Shown piece by piece: positions 1 to 11,045 of a stretch of DNA of 64,000 bases. The DNA comes from Orientallactaga sibirica. Its lineage: Eukaryota > Chordata > Mammalia > Rodentia > Dipodidae. Location of the stretch: positions 7,660,001 to 7,724,000 of the forward strand of contig JAEOAD010000031.1 of the NCBI GenBank assembly GCA_036365145.1, given 5' to 3'. Position numbers and translations under genes: made by a program. Position 1 is the first letter of the stretch; each line of letters begins with the position of its first letter. Below the pieces are notes generated by a model. It worked only from the letters and a program-made list of their open reading frames with translations. It had not been told where the DNA came from and did no database searches.

Positions 1-1144
1 ACTTCTGGCTTCTTGGATATGCTCTTCATGTCCCACCTTTGGCTGGGACATCCAGAGGCACTCAGGTGCAGGCATATGGGGCACTAAATGCAGAATGACC
101 TGTTCTATTATCCCATGAAAGGAAAAGAATGCTTCCTGGAAAGTCAGCATCACAATTATTAAGTTGCCCAGATAGCTAGGCAGCAGGCACAAAGGTTAGA
201 TAAAACCTGCTGCTTGTCTTCTCAGGGGAGCTATGCCCCCTCCCCGCTTCTCCGTTTTTTTCCTAGAGCCCATGGAACAGGCATTATGGCCAGTCACTTT
301 TAGACTACTGCCAGTCACCTTTACTTGCCTTAGGACTTAAGTGCTCAAGATGGGCCGAGGCTAGAAATTGCTCATCTACTCATCTAGCTGCTTCTGTGAG
401 TCATCAGGAGTGGGTACCGCTCACTGCTCAGGGCTCATTCCAGATAGAGAATGGATCACAGCTCCAGCTGAAGTGTGGGACTAATGGATCCTCATGTGGT
501 GGAAAGGGGGCACATTTAGGGGCTGGTGTACATGTGTGCGCACTTTTGCCACATCCTGAGCTAACCTGAAGCAGGTGGAAAAAAATCCAACAGTTTTTTT
601 TTTTTTAGACGCTTTGACAGCACCAAGACAGGGAGAGGGAGGAAGGGAGGGAAAAAAGAGAGAGAGGGACCACTGATCACTGAAATTGGATCTTCAAGCC
701 TCAGGTGCTGAGGGGCTGAATTACGGCCAGAGATCTCCCTACTCCAAGCTCTCCTTAGGCCTAGTAAGAGAAAAACTGTTACAGTATCATCAAATGAAGA
801 CCTCTTGGACCAGGGCGTGATAGGGCTGAAAGATGAAGTTAACACACTGGGAAGAGGGCTTGGGGAGACACCTTTGGTCAGACTGAAGCAAGGTGAGGGT
901 GGAGGGGTGGGGCTGGCTTCCTTGATAGTGAGTGTGTCAGGCATGTGAGCGCCACAAGGTGGCAGAGTTTGCCTGATGATGATGTGTCCTTTTTTCTGGA
1001 CACAAGTGTTGCCTGAAGCCTTCACCACACCTGGCCTTAGGCCACACTGCCTTTGGGGCAGCTTCTTGCTTTAGGCTGACCAGAGCCCTCCCTGTCCCAC
1101 CCTATGGGAGCAACCAGAAGCTGCTGGTACCTTACCAGTCAGGA
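1..1144. other. Unassigned non-coding sequence
   Basis: No gene recognised. The longest open frame (minus, 561-1028, 155 codons) is rich in Pro, Ser and Leu, shows no domain, and crosses a T12 tract (about 594-606) and a purine-rich stretch (640-666). I read it as a chance frame. Confidence 0.5.
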
Positions 1145-1160
1145 CAGATTTGGGATTCTT

Positions 1161-1257
1161 TTTTTTTCTTTTTAAATTTTTTCTTTTTCTTTTCTTTTTT
1201 TTTATTGACAACTTCTTTAATTATAGACAATATCTCATGGTACTTCCCTCCCTCCCC
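1161..1257 (-). mobile_element. L1 3' end, 97-bp truncated insertion
   Basis: A T-rich run (the poly-A tail read in reverse) is followed by 'attgacaacttc', the L1 3'-terminal sequence also present at 2207, 16021, 20380 and 22910. It is flanked by a perfect 16-bp direct repeat, cagatttgggattctt, at 1145-1160 and 1258-1273. This is an extreme 5' truncation made by target-primed reverse transcription. Confidence 0.9.
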
Positions 1258-1273
1258 CAGATTTGGGATTCTT

Positions 1274-2196
1274 ATGGCCATCTGTAGGAGTGTTGGCTGC
1301 TCTGTCCTCTGGTGGGGAAAGGGACCTAGGGGCTTTCATGTATTGGGGCCACTTCATGTAGCCTCATGCCTGGCCACGTTATCTGTCTCACTCATTCAGC
1401 CCTGTGGCAGGATTTACTCTGGCCATTTCTAGATCAGCATGAGCTTAGGGAGTGAAGCGGTTTTGTGAAGTCCTCACAGTCAACATGTTTGCACTCAGAC
1501 CTATGCAGTTCTGGAGCCACCCATGTCCCCTGCTGCCTGGACACTTTCCCTTTGAATCAGAATTCCTGAATCAATCATGAAAGGACAATCTATTGCAGAT
1601 TGAAGGAGCCTGGTGAAAGTTGAGACTATGAAGAGGATTGGCAGTAGGGACCTTTGAGGATTATGGGATGGGAGCTCTCGAGAATGACAAGAGTCACGGT
1701 CTTCCAGTGAGTATATTGCTTACACAGAATGTCAGTTTGTTGCCATCTGTACAAGGAAGTAGGCTTAAGACAGCAGTGGGAGTTTTGAGAAAGTAATGCG
1801 GGAGTTCCTTGACACATTAAAGTGAATTCTTGAAACATTCCAGTTTCTCTTCAACAAATATTTGTGGTGGAGGTGGTTTTACTGCCAAGCACTAGGGACA
1901 AAATAGTGACAAAAATGAATATAACTAGCCAATATCTTCATGATGGTCTACTTCTGAAGGTAGGGTCAGAAACAGACTCATGAACGAGCAAGGTTTGCCA
2001 TGCTCCCCAGCCTTGTCTGGCCTGGGAATACCGCCCAGCCCTTCATGGCTGAGCTTAGATCCCAAGAAGGAGGAGGAAGGAGCCAGCAGAGTACATGTGA
2101 GAAATGTGCACAAAGTCACAGAGGCCTGACTAGAGTTCTGGAGGTGGGAGGGCAGCATGCAGCTGACTCAGTTGAGTGTTTTAGGTCCTTAACTGT
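1274..2196. other. Unassigned non-coding sequence
   Basis: No gene recognised. Bases 1848-1920 (caacaaatatttg followed by gccaagcactaggg) resemble an ancient mammalian repeat motif also seen near 14705 and 29095; its family is uncertain. The short open frames on both strands overlap and show no domain. Confidence 0.4.
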
Positions 2197-2206
2197 TCAA
2201 CACAAT

Positions 2207-2522
2207 TTTTTTTTATTGACAGCTTCTATACTTACAGACAATAAACCATGATATTTCCCTCCCTTCCCCCACTTTCCCCTTCACAACTCCGCTATCCATC
2301 ATATCCCCTCCCTCTTTCCATTAGTCTCTCTTTTATTTTGATGTCATCATCTGTTCCTTCTATTATGAGGGTCTTGTGAAGGTATTGCTAGGCACTGCGA
2401 GGTCATGGATATTGAGGCCAATTTCTCTCTGGACAGTTGCATTGTAAGGAGTGGTACCCTTCCTTTAGCTCTTACATTCTATCTGCCGCCTCTTCTGCAT
2501 GGACCCTGAGCCTTGGAGGGTG
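2207..2522 (-). mobile_element. L1 3' UTR fragment (316 bp)
   Basis: A T-run is followed by the same 3' UTR sequence as the longer copies at 15994, 20371 and 22897, including 'ttttattttgatgtcatcat' and the 'ggcactgcgaggtcatgg' segment. The direct repeat tcaacacaat at 2197-2206 and 2523-2532 brackets it. Confidence 0.9.
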
Positions 2523-2532
2523 TCAACACAAT

Positions 2533-2835
2533 AGTTTTGTCTGAAGGCAAGGGAGAAAATTCCTTAATCTTGAGTAGACTCACATCATCTACAGGGATTG
2601 GGCTCTAAGTCATATATTGTCACAGTTATGGAAATATCACTTAGGAAGGTGTCATGGTGAGGTTTCTTGGCAGTGTTTCCTCCAGAGATGGGACCAATCA
2701 TGGTTTATCTGACTGTGCACAGATGAGCCACTTGGCCTCTGTTTGGAGCTATGAAGTATAAAATACTTGTCATCAAGGGACTCCTGACTGCTGGTTTATG
2801 TCCCCTTGCCTAGAAGCAACTGAATTGATACTTTC
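2533..2835. other. Unassigned non-coding sequence
   Basis: About 300 bp between an L1 end and an old B1. No repeat, RNA or coding signal was recognised. Confidence 0.4.
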
Positions 2836-2837
2836 TT

Positions 2838-2985
2838 ATTTTATTGCTTTAAAATGAGGCTTCACATAGCCCAGGCTGGCCTTGAACTTATTATATAGCC
2901 AAGGATGACCTTGAACTCCTGATCTTCCTGCCTCTGTTTCATAAGTGCTGGGATTACAGGCATGTGTCACCACACCTGTCTGATT
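2838..2985 (-). mobile_element. Old B1 SINE
   Basis: Reverse-strand B1 with 'agcccaggctggccttgaac', a partly duplicated middle and 'gtgctgggattacaggcatg'. It diverges more from the B1 consensus than the B1 at 3189. Confidence 0.8.
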
Positions 2986-3188
2986 TAGGGCATGTAGGAG
3001 AATAGGAAGAGGACTCAGAGCTTCTCTTGAGTAGGTGGGTGCAAGGCATCCAAGACGGAGTTGCCTCACCCCCACAGGCTCACCCTGCCCCAGCAGGCGC
3101 TCACAGAAGAGAACAGGTGTTCAAGCATTATTTGTCCCCCCTCCAAAGATCCCATTCCAATAGCTGGACTTGATAAAAGTCAAGTGTG

Positions 3189-3363
3189 GCCAGGCGTGGT
3201 GGCGCATGCTTTTAATCCCAGCACTTGGGAGGCAGAAGTAGGAGGATTGCTGTGAGTTCGAGGCCACCCTGAGACTACATAGTAAATTCCAGGTCAGCCT
3301 GAGCTAGAGTTAGACCCTACCTCGAAAAACCAAAACCAAACCAAACCAAACCAAAACAAAACA
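3189..3363 (+). mobile_element. B1 SINE with 14-bp TSD
   Basis: Full-length B1 from 'ccaggcgtggtggcgcatgc' through 'cctacctcgaaaaacc' and an A-rich (CCAAA)n tail. The perfect repeat aaaagtcaagtgtg at 3175-3188 and 3364-3377 marks the insertion. The Pol III B-box-like gagttcgaggc is retained. Confidence 0.95.
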
Positions 3364-3484
3364 AAAAGTCAAGTGTGCATGTAGGACAGGTTCTGCAGCA
3401 TTCCTTGATCTCCAGCGTCTCTGTAGCTCCCGGAGGCTCTTCCCTACAACTAATTACCTAGCACTGGAGCTTGTGGCTTTGTCG

Positions 3485-3542
3485 TTTGATGGTGTCTGCT
3501 GAAGCCAGGGCCTTTACCACTGAGCGATACCTCCAGCCCAGA
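3485..3542 (-). repeat. ID/B4-type SINE remnant
   Basis: Short reverse-strand tRNA-like piece, 'ccagggcctttaccactgag', ending in 'acctccagccca'. Only the head region is recognisable. Confidence 0.4.
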
Positions 3543-3626
3543 AGCTTGTTGTTTTAATTCATATGCCCAAAGGAACCTTGGCCTCAAAGATGACAGTTAC
3601 CCCCACCTTTTGGGGGAATTTCTTTA

Positions 3627-3847
3627 ACATTTAAAAATTTTTATTTATTTATTTATTTTGTTTTTGAGAGAGAGAGGCAGAGAGAGAGAGAGAGAGAGAG
3701 AATGTGTGCACCAGGGTCTGTAGCCACTAAAAAAGAACTCCATATGCATGTGCCTCCCTGTGCATCTAGCTTATATGTTTACTGTGGAACCTGAGTCCTC
3801 AGGCTTTGAAAGCAAGTGTCTTAACTGCTAAGCCATTTCTCCAGCCC
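3627..3847 (-). mobile_element. tRNA-derived SINE (jerboa type)
   Basis: Read in reverse: head 'gggctggagaaatggctta', body with 'gccagatgcacag', then a (CT)n tract (GA run 3669-3700) and an (AAAT)n tail at the low-coordinate end. Confidence 0.9.
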
Positions 3848-4262
3848 TAAATTTTTATTTTCTCAATTCCATACATTGTATTTTGATAATATTCACACCT
3901 TCCATTACCCTCTTCTATACCCATCCTACTTTTTTTTTTTTTTTTTGGTTTTTTGAGGGTCTCACTCTAGGCCAGGCTGACCTGGAATTCACTATGTAGT
4001 CTCAGGATGGCCTTGAATTTACAGTAATCCTCCTACCTCTGCCTCCCAAGTGCTGGGATTAAAGGCGTGTGCTACCATGCCTGGCCCCTTCCTACTTCTG
4101 CTAAACCTCTTCCTACTTTCTTGTCTTATTTTGTGACCTAGTGAGTTAAATTAAGTTCTGTTGCTTGCATGAACATTTCGGTGAGGGTTAATTTCTGGAG
4201 TATAGCAGCTTACCAGTGGCTACACCACTGAGGGACATGACTTCTCTGTGAGAAGTTCTTAA
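3848..4262 (-). mobile_element. Older L1 3' UTR fragment split by a B1
   Basis: 3848-3929 plus 4088-4262 share order and words with the L1 end at 49745-50180: a gtattttgat segment, pyrimidine-rich tracts, 'gagttaaattaag' and 'accagtggctacaccactga'. A B1 occupies 3930-4087. Confidence 0.6.
3930..4087 (-). mobile_element. B1 SINE
   Basis: T18 tail followed by 'ccaggctgacctggaattca' and 'gtgctgggattaaaggcgtg'. It is inserted in the L1 fragment at 3848-4262. Confidence 0.92.
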
Positions 4263-4497
4263 GTCAGCAATGGAAATGATTAAGTAGCTAAATTGATAAA
4301 AACATGTAATTTTGAGTAGTGCTGGGAGTTGGCGAAATCTGAAAGCATGTCTAAAGATTTCACTGAGCCATCTGTAACAATAAAATAGGAATTTAGCTGC
4401 TTAAGGTCATGACTTTGAAGGAGAGGACACTCATTTGGATAGAATAGTAAGTTTGTAAGAAACAGTTTTGTCTGTCTTTGTGTGTATATATGTATTT
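4263..4497. other. Unassigned AT-rich sequence
   Basis: About 235 bp with no recognised repeat or coding signal. Confidence 0.4.
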
Positions 4498-4657
4498 ATT
4501 ATTATTATTATTGTTTTTGAGGTAGGGTCTCACTCGAACTCAGGCTTTCTTGGAATTCACTGTGTTATTCTCAGGGTGGCCTTGAACTTGTGGCAATCCT
4601 TCTACCTTTGCCTCCCGAATGTTGGAATTAAAGGCATGTGGCCCCATGCCCAGCTTG
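4498..4657 (-). mobile_element. Diverged B1 SINE
   Basis: (ATT)n tail, 'gaggtagggtctcactcg', 'tcagggtggccttgaacttg' and 'atgttggaattaaaggcatg'. An open plus-strand frame at 4468-4683 is only this element read through. Confidence 0.85.
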
Positions 4658-4842
4658 TTTTAATATTTTATTTATTTATTTGAGAGAGGATTGAGAGAGA
4701 GAGAAAGCTTGCACCAGGGCTTCTAGCCACTGCAAATGAACTCCAGACGCATGTGCCACCTTGTGCAGATGCTTATGCAGGTACTGGGAAATTGAACCTG
4801 GATCCTTTGGCTTTTCCAGCCCACAAATCTCTCCAGCCCACA
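4658..4842 (-). mobile_element. tRNA-derived SINE
   Basis: A-tail read as 'tttatttatttatttgagag', then 'accagggcttctagccactg' and 'ctccagacgcatgtgccacc'. The 5' head is disturbed: 'tctctccagcccacaaa' occurs twice in a row (4830-4855), a small tandem duplication. Confidence 0.88.
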
Positions 4843-5059
4843 AATCAGTTTTGTTTCTTGTAATCATACTTCTTGTACGAGCTTCTCTAACTATCATCCT
4901 TCTAGCTATTTTGTGTGTGTAAGTGAGCAAAAACATTGAGCATCCATGTCCAAGAAGACCCATGGTCACAATTCTCTGCCTTGTGCTGCATAGAGAGCAG
5001 AATAATTCTGAATAATTCTGTTCTCCTATCCCTACTTTTCCTCAAAACTTCCTTCTCTC

Positions 5060-5108
5060 CTCCTCTTCCCTCCCCTCCCCTCCCCTCTCCTTCCCTCTCT
5101 GTCCCTCT
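5060..5108. repeat. CT-rich low-complexity tract
   Basis: Run of ctcccctccc-type units inside otherwise unassigned sequence. Confidence 0.8.
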
Positions 5109-5135
5109 CCATCTTGGCACATCACATTACATGGT

Positions 5136-5480
5136 TTTGATCATTCACATCATATAAATACCTCATTGGACATTCACAGCACACCCAAACATACACACCA
5201 AATCTTTAAATATTCTCAGCACATCTATTCATAGTCTTGAATGTTCACATCACACGCAAGTCCTAGGTTGTTTTTTTACCACACACAGATATTTGAGCCC
5301 TATCTAATACTTCTATCCTGTTGAGTAGTTACACCCATCTCCCTCACACACTTACATGCATCACTTTTCTTTGAAGCTTATAGCATAATACACATGCAGT
5401 TTCTTGAGCATTTGTATCGCACATACGTTCATGAATATTCACCTCACACTCCCAAGTCCTTTGCCTGTCCTCAGAGCTTC
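5136..5480. repeat. Degenerate short-period repeat (attcacatcacac-like)
   Basis: Variants of 'attcacatcacac', several followed by 'caagtcct', recur at about 5142, 5172, 5211, 5242 and 5434 with uneven 30-40 bp spacing at the left end. It looks like a decayed minisatellite; no family recognised. Confidence 0.4.
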
Positions 5481-5483
5481 GAT

Positions 5484-5640
5484 TTTTTTTTTTTTTCAAG
5501 GTAGGGTCTCACTCTAGCCCAAGCTAACCTGGAATTCATCATGTAGTCTCAGGGTGGCCTCAAACTCTCTGCAATCCTCCTACCTCAGCCTCTGGAGTGA
5601 GTGCTGGGATTAAAGGTGTGCACCACCACACCTGTCTGGA
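5484..5640 (-). mobile_element. B1 SINE
   Basis: T-tail, 'aaggtagggtctcactctag', then 'gctgggattaaaggtgtgca' at its 5' side. Confidence 0.92.
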
Positions 5641-5674
5641 TCCTCTAGTTTTTACACACAAACACATGTGCATG

Positions 5675-5702
5675 CACACACACACACACACACACACACA
5701 CA
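5675..5702. repeat. (CA)n microsatellite
   Basis: About 14 CA units within a longer CA-rich stretch from 5653. Confidence 0.95.
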
Positions 5703-5739
5703 ATGCGTGTGATGACCTCTGTAAATTACATTTCTCAAG

Positions 5740-6114
5740 CTTAGTTGTTATTGGATTCCAGCTGGATTTGGCCAATAGAAAGTACTGAAGAGAGGTCGAA
5801 GGGAAGGGAAACCAATATTCCTGCTGACTCTGTGCTGAAGTGGAATCCCAGTACCTGTGATCCTAGATGTCACCAACAGCCTTCTTTGTGACTCATGCTC
5901 TTGCAGGAGGGCCGAGGCTCCTGATAGTTCAACCTCCTTCCTGCCTCCAGCCCAGGAAGTGGCAGTGGCTTTCATTCTTACGAGTAACTTGGTTGCCTCA
6001 GTATATCTTGTTTCACTTCTCATTCATTCCAACGCCTTTGTAACGAGCTCCCTATATTAAAGTGTCTTTTCTGAGCAACCTGGCATGGGCTACATTTTCC
6101 TAACTGGGTCCTGA
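5740..6114. other. Unassigned, possibly ancient repeat
   Basis: Contains 'ttggccaatagaaag' and ends '...gggtcctgactgatg', wording I associate with old mammalian interspersed repeats, but the family cannot be fixed by eye. Overlapping frames on both strands (5748-6023 and 5857-6060) have no domain. Confidence 0.35.
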
Positions 6115-6119
6115 CTGAT

Positions 6120-6575
6120 GTTTCGCCAACATCATAAAAATAAGGTTTTATTGTGATCATAACTTTTATACATGCATATAATGTACTTTGACCATATTCC
6201 CCTGTTACCTTCTCTTACCCTTCCCTTCTCCTCGCAGTCCCCTTCCTCTGCCCTAGCAGTCTCCCTTCAACTTCTGTGACATCTTTGTCTTCTTTAGAGT
6301 CCACGTATCAGAGAACATGGACTACTTATTTTTCTGAGTCTGGCTTATTTCACTTAATATGAGACCTCTAGTTCTACCCATAATTCTGGCAAGGACAGTT
6401 TTGCTATTTATGTCTAAATAATTCTCCATTGTATATGTCTAACACATCTTCTTTATTCACCTGTTGATAGACCCCCTAGGCTGATTCTGTATTTTGGCTA
6501 TTGTGACTAGTGCCACCATAAACACAGGCATGCAGATTATCTCCAGAATATGCTGACTCCTTGACTCCTTTAGGG
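6120..6575 (-). mobile_element. Old L1 3' region
   Basis: Reverse-strand L1 hallmarks in order: 'cttatttcacttaatatgag', 'attctccattgtatatgtct', 'cacctgttgatagac' and 'gggatatgcccaggagcg'. These match the order of the related words in the better copy at 24200-24540. Confidence 0.75.
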
Positions 6576-8084
6576 ATATGCCCAGGAGCGATCTTCACAC
6601 TAGTGTATTGTCTTCCCTAGCCTATAGCCTCTCCTATGACTGTGATCAGGTCTTTGTTGGATCAGATCTGTATGTGAATGAATGAGTTCAGGGATATCTC
6701 TCCCTCCTGCTGTTCCAGGCCTTTTCTGGGATAGAGCTTGTATCCCTGAATCCCTACACTCAGGGACAGATTCACCCCTCTCCAAGGGAATTACAAGTGA
6801 AACCAGTGACAACACATAGCTTCATGATGGTCCTGATTTTCCCGGTCACAGTCCATTTAGAGGGTGGACAGTGCCTTGTGGAACTATCAAGGGGCATCAG
6901 GTATGATGGGATTTTTGTATCATTAGGTTAGATGTAACTTCAGAAGTAATGGGCCCAGGTGAAATGGAAGAACAGGGTCATCTTTCCCTAATGATTTAGG
7001 AGCATTTGTGGTGTGAAAATTAGTATCCAGCTCTGAATTCCCATCTCTGAAACAGACTTGGGCAAGCACACTTTTCCTTAGCCTTCTTGTTCTCAGAATT
7101 ATGAGGTACTGTTGCCAATCACTTATTCCTGTTTGCAAAATGCCAAAGGAACTGTTTAATCTTGAATAAATTTATGCCAGCATGTGGGCTTCATTTTCTT
7201 CATTGGCAGCACAAGAAAGTTGGAGTCACATCCTGGTGGGGGCTGTAGTCCCTTCATCTGCTTTTGTGATTCGGGTGGGTCCTACGCAGTACACATGATG
7301 CCCACACGGAGGCGCCACACACAAATGTATACAGCACCTAGACACTCCTGGCTAAAAGCTGTGCTGCCAGTCTGAATGCCCACGTGTTTCCTCTTTCCCA
7401 GGCTGGCCTGTGAGTACCACCAGGTGGCCATCTGCCTGGTACAACCCGAGTCAAGGCACTAAAGGCCACTGCAAACATGAAACTATCTTGCAAAACAGAA
7501 GCTGCCAACCAAATCGTTAAGGCATTGGATTAATGCATTAACCTGAGCTAATAGGAGGGACAAAGCTGAAATCACAAAGAGGGTGCAGGCATTTCAGAGA
7601 GGTAAATTTTAAACAGGCAAGGAGAGCAAGGGAGAAAGGTAAGGGCAGCAGCAGCAGCATGCAAGCAGCTTCCAGTGTATCTGATATTTTTACCTGGAGC
7701 ATGATGACCTGCTAGATTCTCCCTGTAGTCTGGTGCCCTAAATTTCTGTGATTGCCACAAGAAACCCGAGGAAAGCAGGGATGAATAAGCATTCCTGACA
7801 AGGAGGGAGGGCAGAGCTGAGGAAGTGAGGTGGCACATGCCAGAGCCGGGCAGTGGCAGGGCTGGGTCTTAAGCCTAGTCCTCATGCACCAGAGGTTAGG
7901 CTCATGCAAGACACCTGAAGGTATTGGAAACAGTAGGGTGGCTAGAGCAGGGTAGGCTTGGGTGACTGTCTGGCCAGCAGCTGTGACCAAGAGGCAGTGC
8001 TAACCTTGGTCTCTCATGACAGTGAGTGAAGCAAAGCTGGCTCTTCAAATCATCTGATATATATTGAATTTGTTTGGAAGCAGA
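6576..8084. other. Unassigned non-coding sequence
   Basis: About 1.5 kb without a recognised repeat or exon. Open frames of 63-92 codons at 6600-7990 overlap on different frames and are probably chance. Confidence 0.45.
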
Positions 8085-8258
8085 GGGGTGGGGTGGGGGT
8101 GGGGATGATAGTGCCAGGGCCTCCTGCCACTGCAGACATGCTCTAGATGCCTATGCCACTCTGTGCATCTGGCTTCATGTGGGTACTGAGGAATCGAACC
8201 CAGGCCATCAGGCTTTACAAACAATTGCCTAAACCACTGAGCCAACTTTCCAGCCCTG
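8085..8258 (-). mobile_element. tRNA-derived SINE, diverged
   Basis: 'agtgccagggcctcctgcca', 'ctgtgcatctggcttcatgt' and a 5' head ending 'gccaactttccagccct'. The normal GA tract is replaced by a GGGGT-rich run (8088-8105). Confidence 0.85.
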
Positions 8259-9225
8259 AACCATCTGTCTTTACCTCTTGTTACATTTGGGTGTGATGAG
8301 GCAGAGAGAGAGAGAGAGAGAGAGTGATACTCTTGACTCGGGCAGTAGAGCAGAGGTAAAGGTAAGAGACTCCAGGAATGCTGATTCCTGGGCTTTTGTT
8401 CAGATACCACGTGGGGTCTGCTCGGCTCCAGCATGGTATCTCTGTTGCCTGCTAGGAATCTGCAGACCTCCCCCATTGCCCTCAAATACCAGCCTTCCAA
8501 GAGCTAGCCCTGCCCTACTGCCAGCATCTCCTCCCCACCTGGCAAAGCTTCTTGGCCTTTGTAAGCTTGCTGGGTAGAGCAGGGGATTACCCAGCATGCT
8601 AGACCTGTGAAGGCCAGAGAACCAGGCTCTTGGCTCTGTACAGCTTTCCTTGGGATTACAAGATAATGCATATGAAGAAGTGTTAGCTCATCCAAGTTTA
8701 TGGATTATGTGGAAACAAAATCGTGGTAATCTCCCTGGCCATCTGGTCTTGATGCCACTAGCCAGGACCTCCCAGAGACTCTCATGCTACCATGCAGGGC
8801 TGGGACCAGGCCAGTATTTTCCAAGAGGCCAGAAAAGCCAGGAAAGTTTGTGCTCCCAGCATTAAAGAGGAGGGCAGGGCAGCTATAGCCAGAGCAGGGA
8901 TGCGGAAAACCATTCATTACCAATAATGCTGCATATGGATGGTCCACCTGTTTTGTAATGAAAACTCAACTTTGCGTTTTAGAAAGCATCATTAGGCACA
9001 TTTCTGGGCTTGGAGTAGCAGGAGGGAATTTTTTTCAAGATGAGATGTTCATCCTTGTGAACAAGTAAGACCTGAGCAATGAAGCCTCCTGCCTTCCCTG
9101 CTTTCAAAAAAGGGAGAGGCAGGTTTTCTATACCTGGGCATCTGGATTCTGTGTTCATAGCTCATAGAAAGGCCAGAGCCTATGGAAGCTTTTGAAAGAG
9201 AAAGAAGAGAATCAGGACAATGCCA
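8259..9225. other. Unassigned sequence with a short (GA)n
   Basis: (GA)n at 8303-8324. Frames up to 151 codons here run through the SINE at 8085 or overlap on the other strand. No domain or splice pattern stands out. Confidence 0.45.
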
Positions 9226-9350
9226 TGTAGGGACAAGCATGTGGATTCTGGCTCCAGCTCACCACCTTTGAACTTCCTTCTGTCACGCAGCAGCTGTATG
9301 ACTTTGGGTATGTCACCCATACCTTCTGGGGTGGCTGTGAGCATTGTGTA
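9226..9350 (+). mobile_element. MIR remnant
   Basis: 'gtggattctggctccag' followed by 'cagctgtatgactttgggta' and 'tgtcacccata' matches the MIR core (gctgtgtgaccttgggcaa) with drift. Confidence 0.6.
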
Positions 9351-9361
9351 CCTATTTACTT

Positions 9362-9442
9362 ATTTTGTTTGTGGTGCTGGGGGTTGAATCCATGGGTTTG
9401 TACATGCCAGACAAGCACTTTATCACCATCACACTCCTAGCC
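9362..9442 (-). mobile_element. ID-type SINE
   Basis: Reverse tRNA-Ala-like ID head: 'gctgggggttgaatccatgg', 'acatgccagacaagcacttt' and 'cctagcccc'. Confidence 0.65.
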
Positions 9443-9645
9443 CCTAAGTGTATATATTTTATTTTAATGCATGCATGTGTGCATATGTGTAAGCATGTGT
9501 GTGGGTGAACATGTGTGTGTGCAAGTTCATGTATGTGGAGGCCAGAGGGTGACATCAAGCGCCTTCCTAAATTGGTCTCCACTTTTAGAAGATTGGCTTT
9601 TCCCAGGGTCTCCGGATCTAGAGGGTATCCTTAATGTCAGTGAGC
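9443..9645 (-). mobile_element. B3-type SINE, 3' part
   Basis: TG-rich tail (9463-9535) followed by 'gaggccagagggtgacatca' and a decayed body. Frames crossing this region, including 9471-9845, are read-through of the repeat. Confidence 0.5.
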
Positions 9646-9917
9646 TTACAGCTGATAGTGTATACCAGTGGCATGCTGGCAAACAAGTACATAGAGGTGA
9701 TGGGGTTGTGGGTGGTGCTGATATGGATGTGATGTTGTATAGCCATGCCAGTTACCATGGTGTAAATAGTCCCATCATGACTGACTTTGTGCTCCTATTA
9801 ACCAAACAGCTGGGAAGGGATACACACAATTGGCTCCCAATGTGAGGTAGTTCCAGCAAAGCTCAAGCCTGGTACCTTCTGGGAGGAGAAGGCTGCTTAA
9901 AAAAATATTACAGGGTT

Positions 9918-10118
9918 TGAGGGCTGGAGAGAAGGCTCAGCAGTTAAAGGAGCTTGCTTGCAAAGTCTGCTGGCCTGGTGTTAGTTTCCCAGTGCCCACA
10001 TGAAGCCAGATGCACAAGTGGCCCATGTGTCTGGAGTTTGTTTGCAGTTGGGAAGAGGCTCTGACATGCCTATTCACTCTCTTTTTCTTGAAAATAAATA
10101 AATAAAAATATTTTAAAA
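9918..10118 (+). mobile_element. tRNA-derived SINE
   Basis: 'agggctggagagaaggctca' head, 'agccagatgcacaagtggcc' body and an (AAAT)n tail. The B-box region is eroded. Confidence 0.88.
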
Positions 10119-10122
10119 GTAT

Positions 10123-10200
10123 TATAGGGTTGGGGTATAGTTCAGTGGTAGGTCTCTGGACTAACATGCATAAGGTTCTGGGTACTGAAGGTAAAGTGAC
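10123..10200 (+). mobile_element. ID-type SINE head
   Basis: 'gggttggggtatagttcagt' with 'ctaacatgcataaggttctg' directly follows the tail of the SINE at 9918. Confidence 0.6.
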
Positions 10201-10204
10201 AAGT

Positions 10205-11045
10205 GACAAGTGTTCACAGTGGTTGATAGAGTCACTGTCTCACAAGCCCCGCTCCCATTCCATTAACCCTGGCCCCTCTAGTCAACTCCCCAGCCTACTA
10301 TGAGGCCCTTGATCCAGTGGTTTGATCACTGTCACTTCTGATTGGCCAAGGCTGTGCCAGACCAGTAGATAAATTATTCACATATCAGGCTGCAGCCTCA
10401 AAGGTGCCAGGTCTATATATCTAGCGGCCCTAAATTATGGACATGCTGCCCATTTTGCCACTGTCAGCTACTTTGTGAAGCCTCTTTCCTGTATGGTCCC
10501 CAAGCCTGGCTATGAGACAAGGATGAGCTGTGGGTCTGGAGTCTGGACTGGTGCAGCAGGGAGTGTCTGCTTCTGTTAGGATAGTTTGTCCAAGGTTTGC
10601 TCAAATAATTAAAAATATCAATATGATCTGCTTCACCAGCTTGAAATGCAAATTCTATCACATTTCCTTTATTTCTCCAATTAGTTGCTTGAGCAGTCTT
10701 TATTATTCAGAAGTGTAGGATATCTTTTTCTGAGGCTTCCTGCCCCATTGCATTGTTGCGGGCTTCGCAATGCCAGGCAGAATTAGAGTAGGATGTCGGC
10801 TAGATGATTGTCTGGGTTGGTGGCTGTCATTGTGCCTTGCTTAGGATTTATAACCTGAGCCATGTGCTAAGGTAGTTGGCTCTGGGCAGTATAGAGCCAG
10901 GCAGGCAGCAGAAATGGGCCTAATGGGTTGGTGGTGACCAATAGCGTGTGGTGGGGTCTGTGGTGAAGTGGCACTTGTGTTTCCCCAGCCAACTATGGCC
11001 ATGTGGGAGCATGGGCCCTGTGCTACCAGATTGTCCTCATGCTTT
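10205..11045. other. Unassigned non-coding sequence
   Basis: About 840 bp without recognised coding or repeat signal. The motif 'ctgattggccaagg' (10339-10352) carries an inverted CCAAT box, but nothing else around it looks like a promoter. Confidence 0.4.

Noticed and set aside
561..1028. 155-codon minus-strand open frame, the longest here
   Set aside because: Low-complexity Pro/Ser/Leu composition, crosses homopolymer tracts, no domain, and no splice or promoter context.
8045..8500. 151-codon minus-strand open frame
   Set aside because: Its C-terminal half is the reverse tRNA-SINE at 8085-8258 and it includes a (GA)n-derived Ser/Leu run.
10339..10410. Possible promoter: inverted CCAAT motif near tatatatcta
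   Set aside because: No CpG enrichment, no initiator context and no downstream gene; chance motifs in AT-rich DNA are expected.
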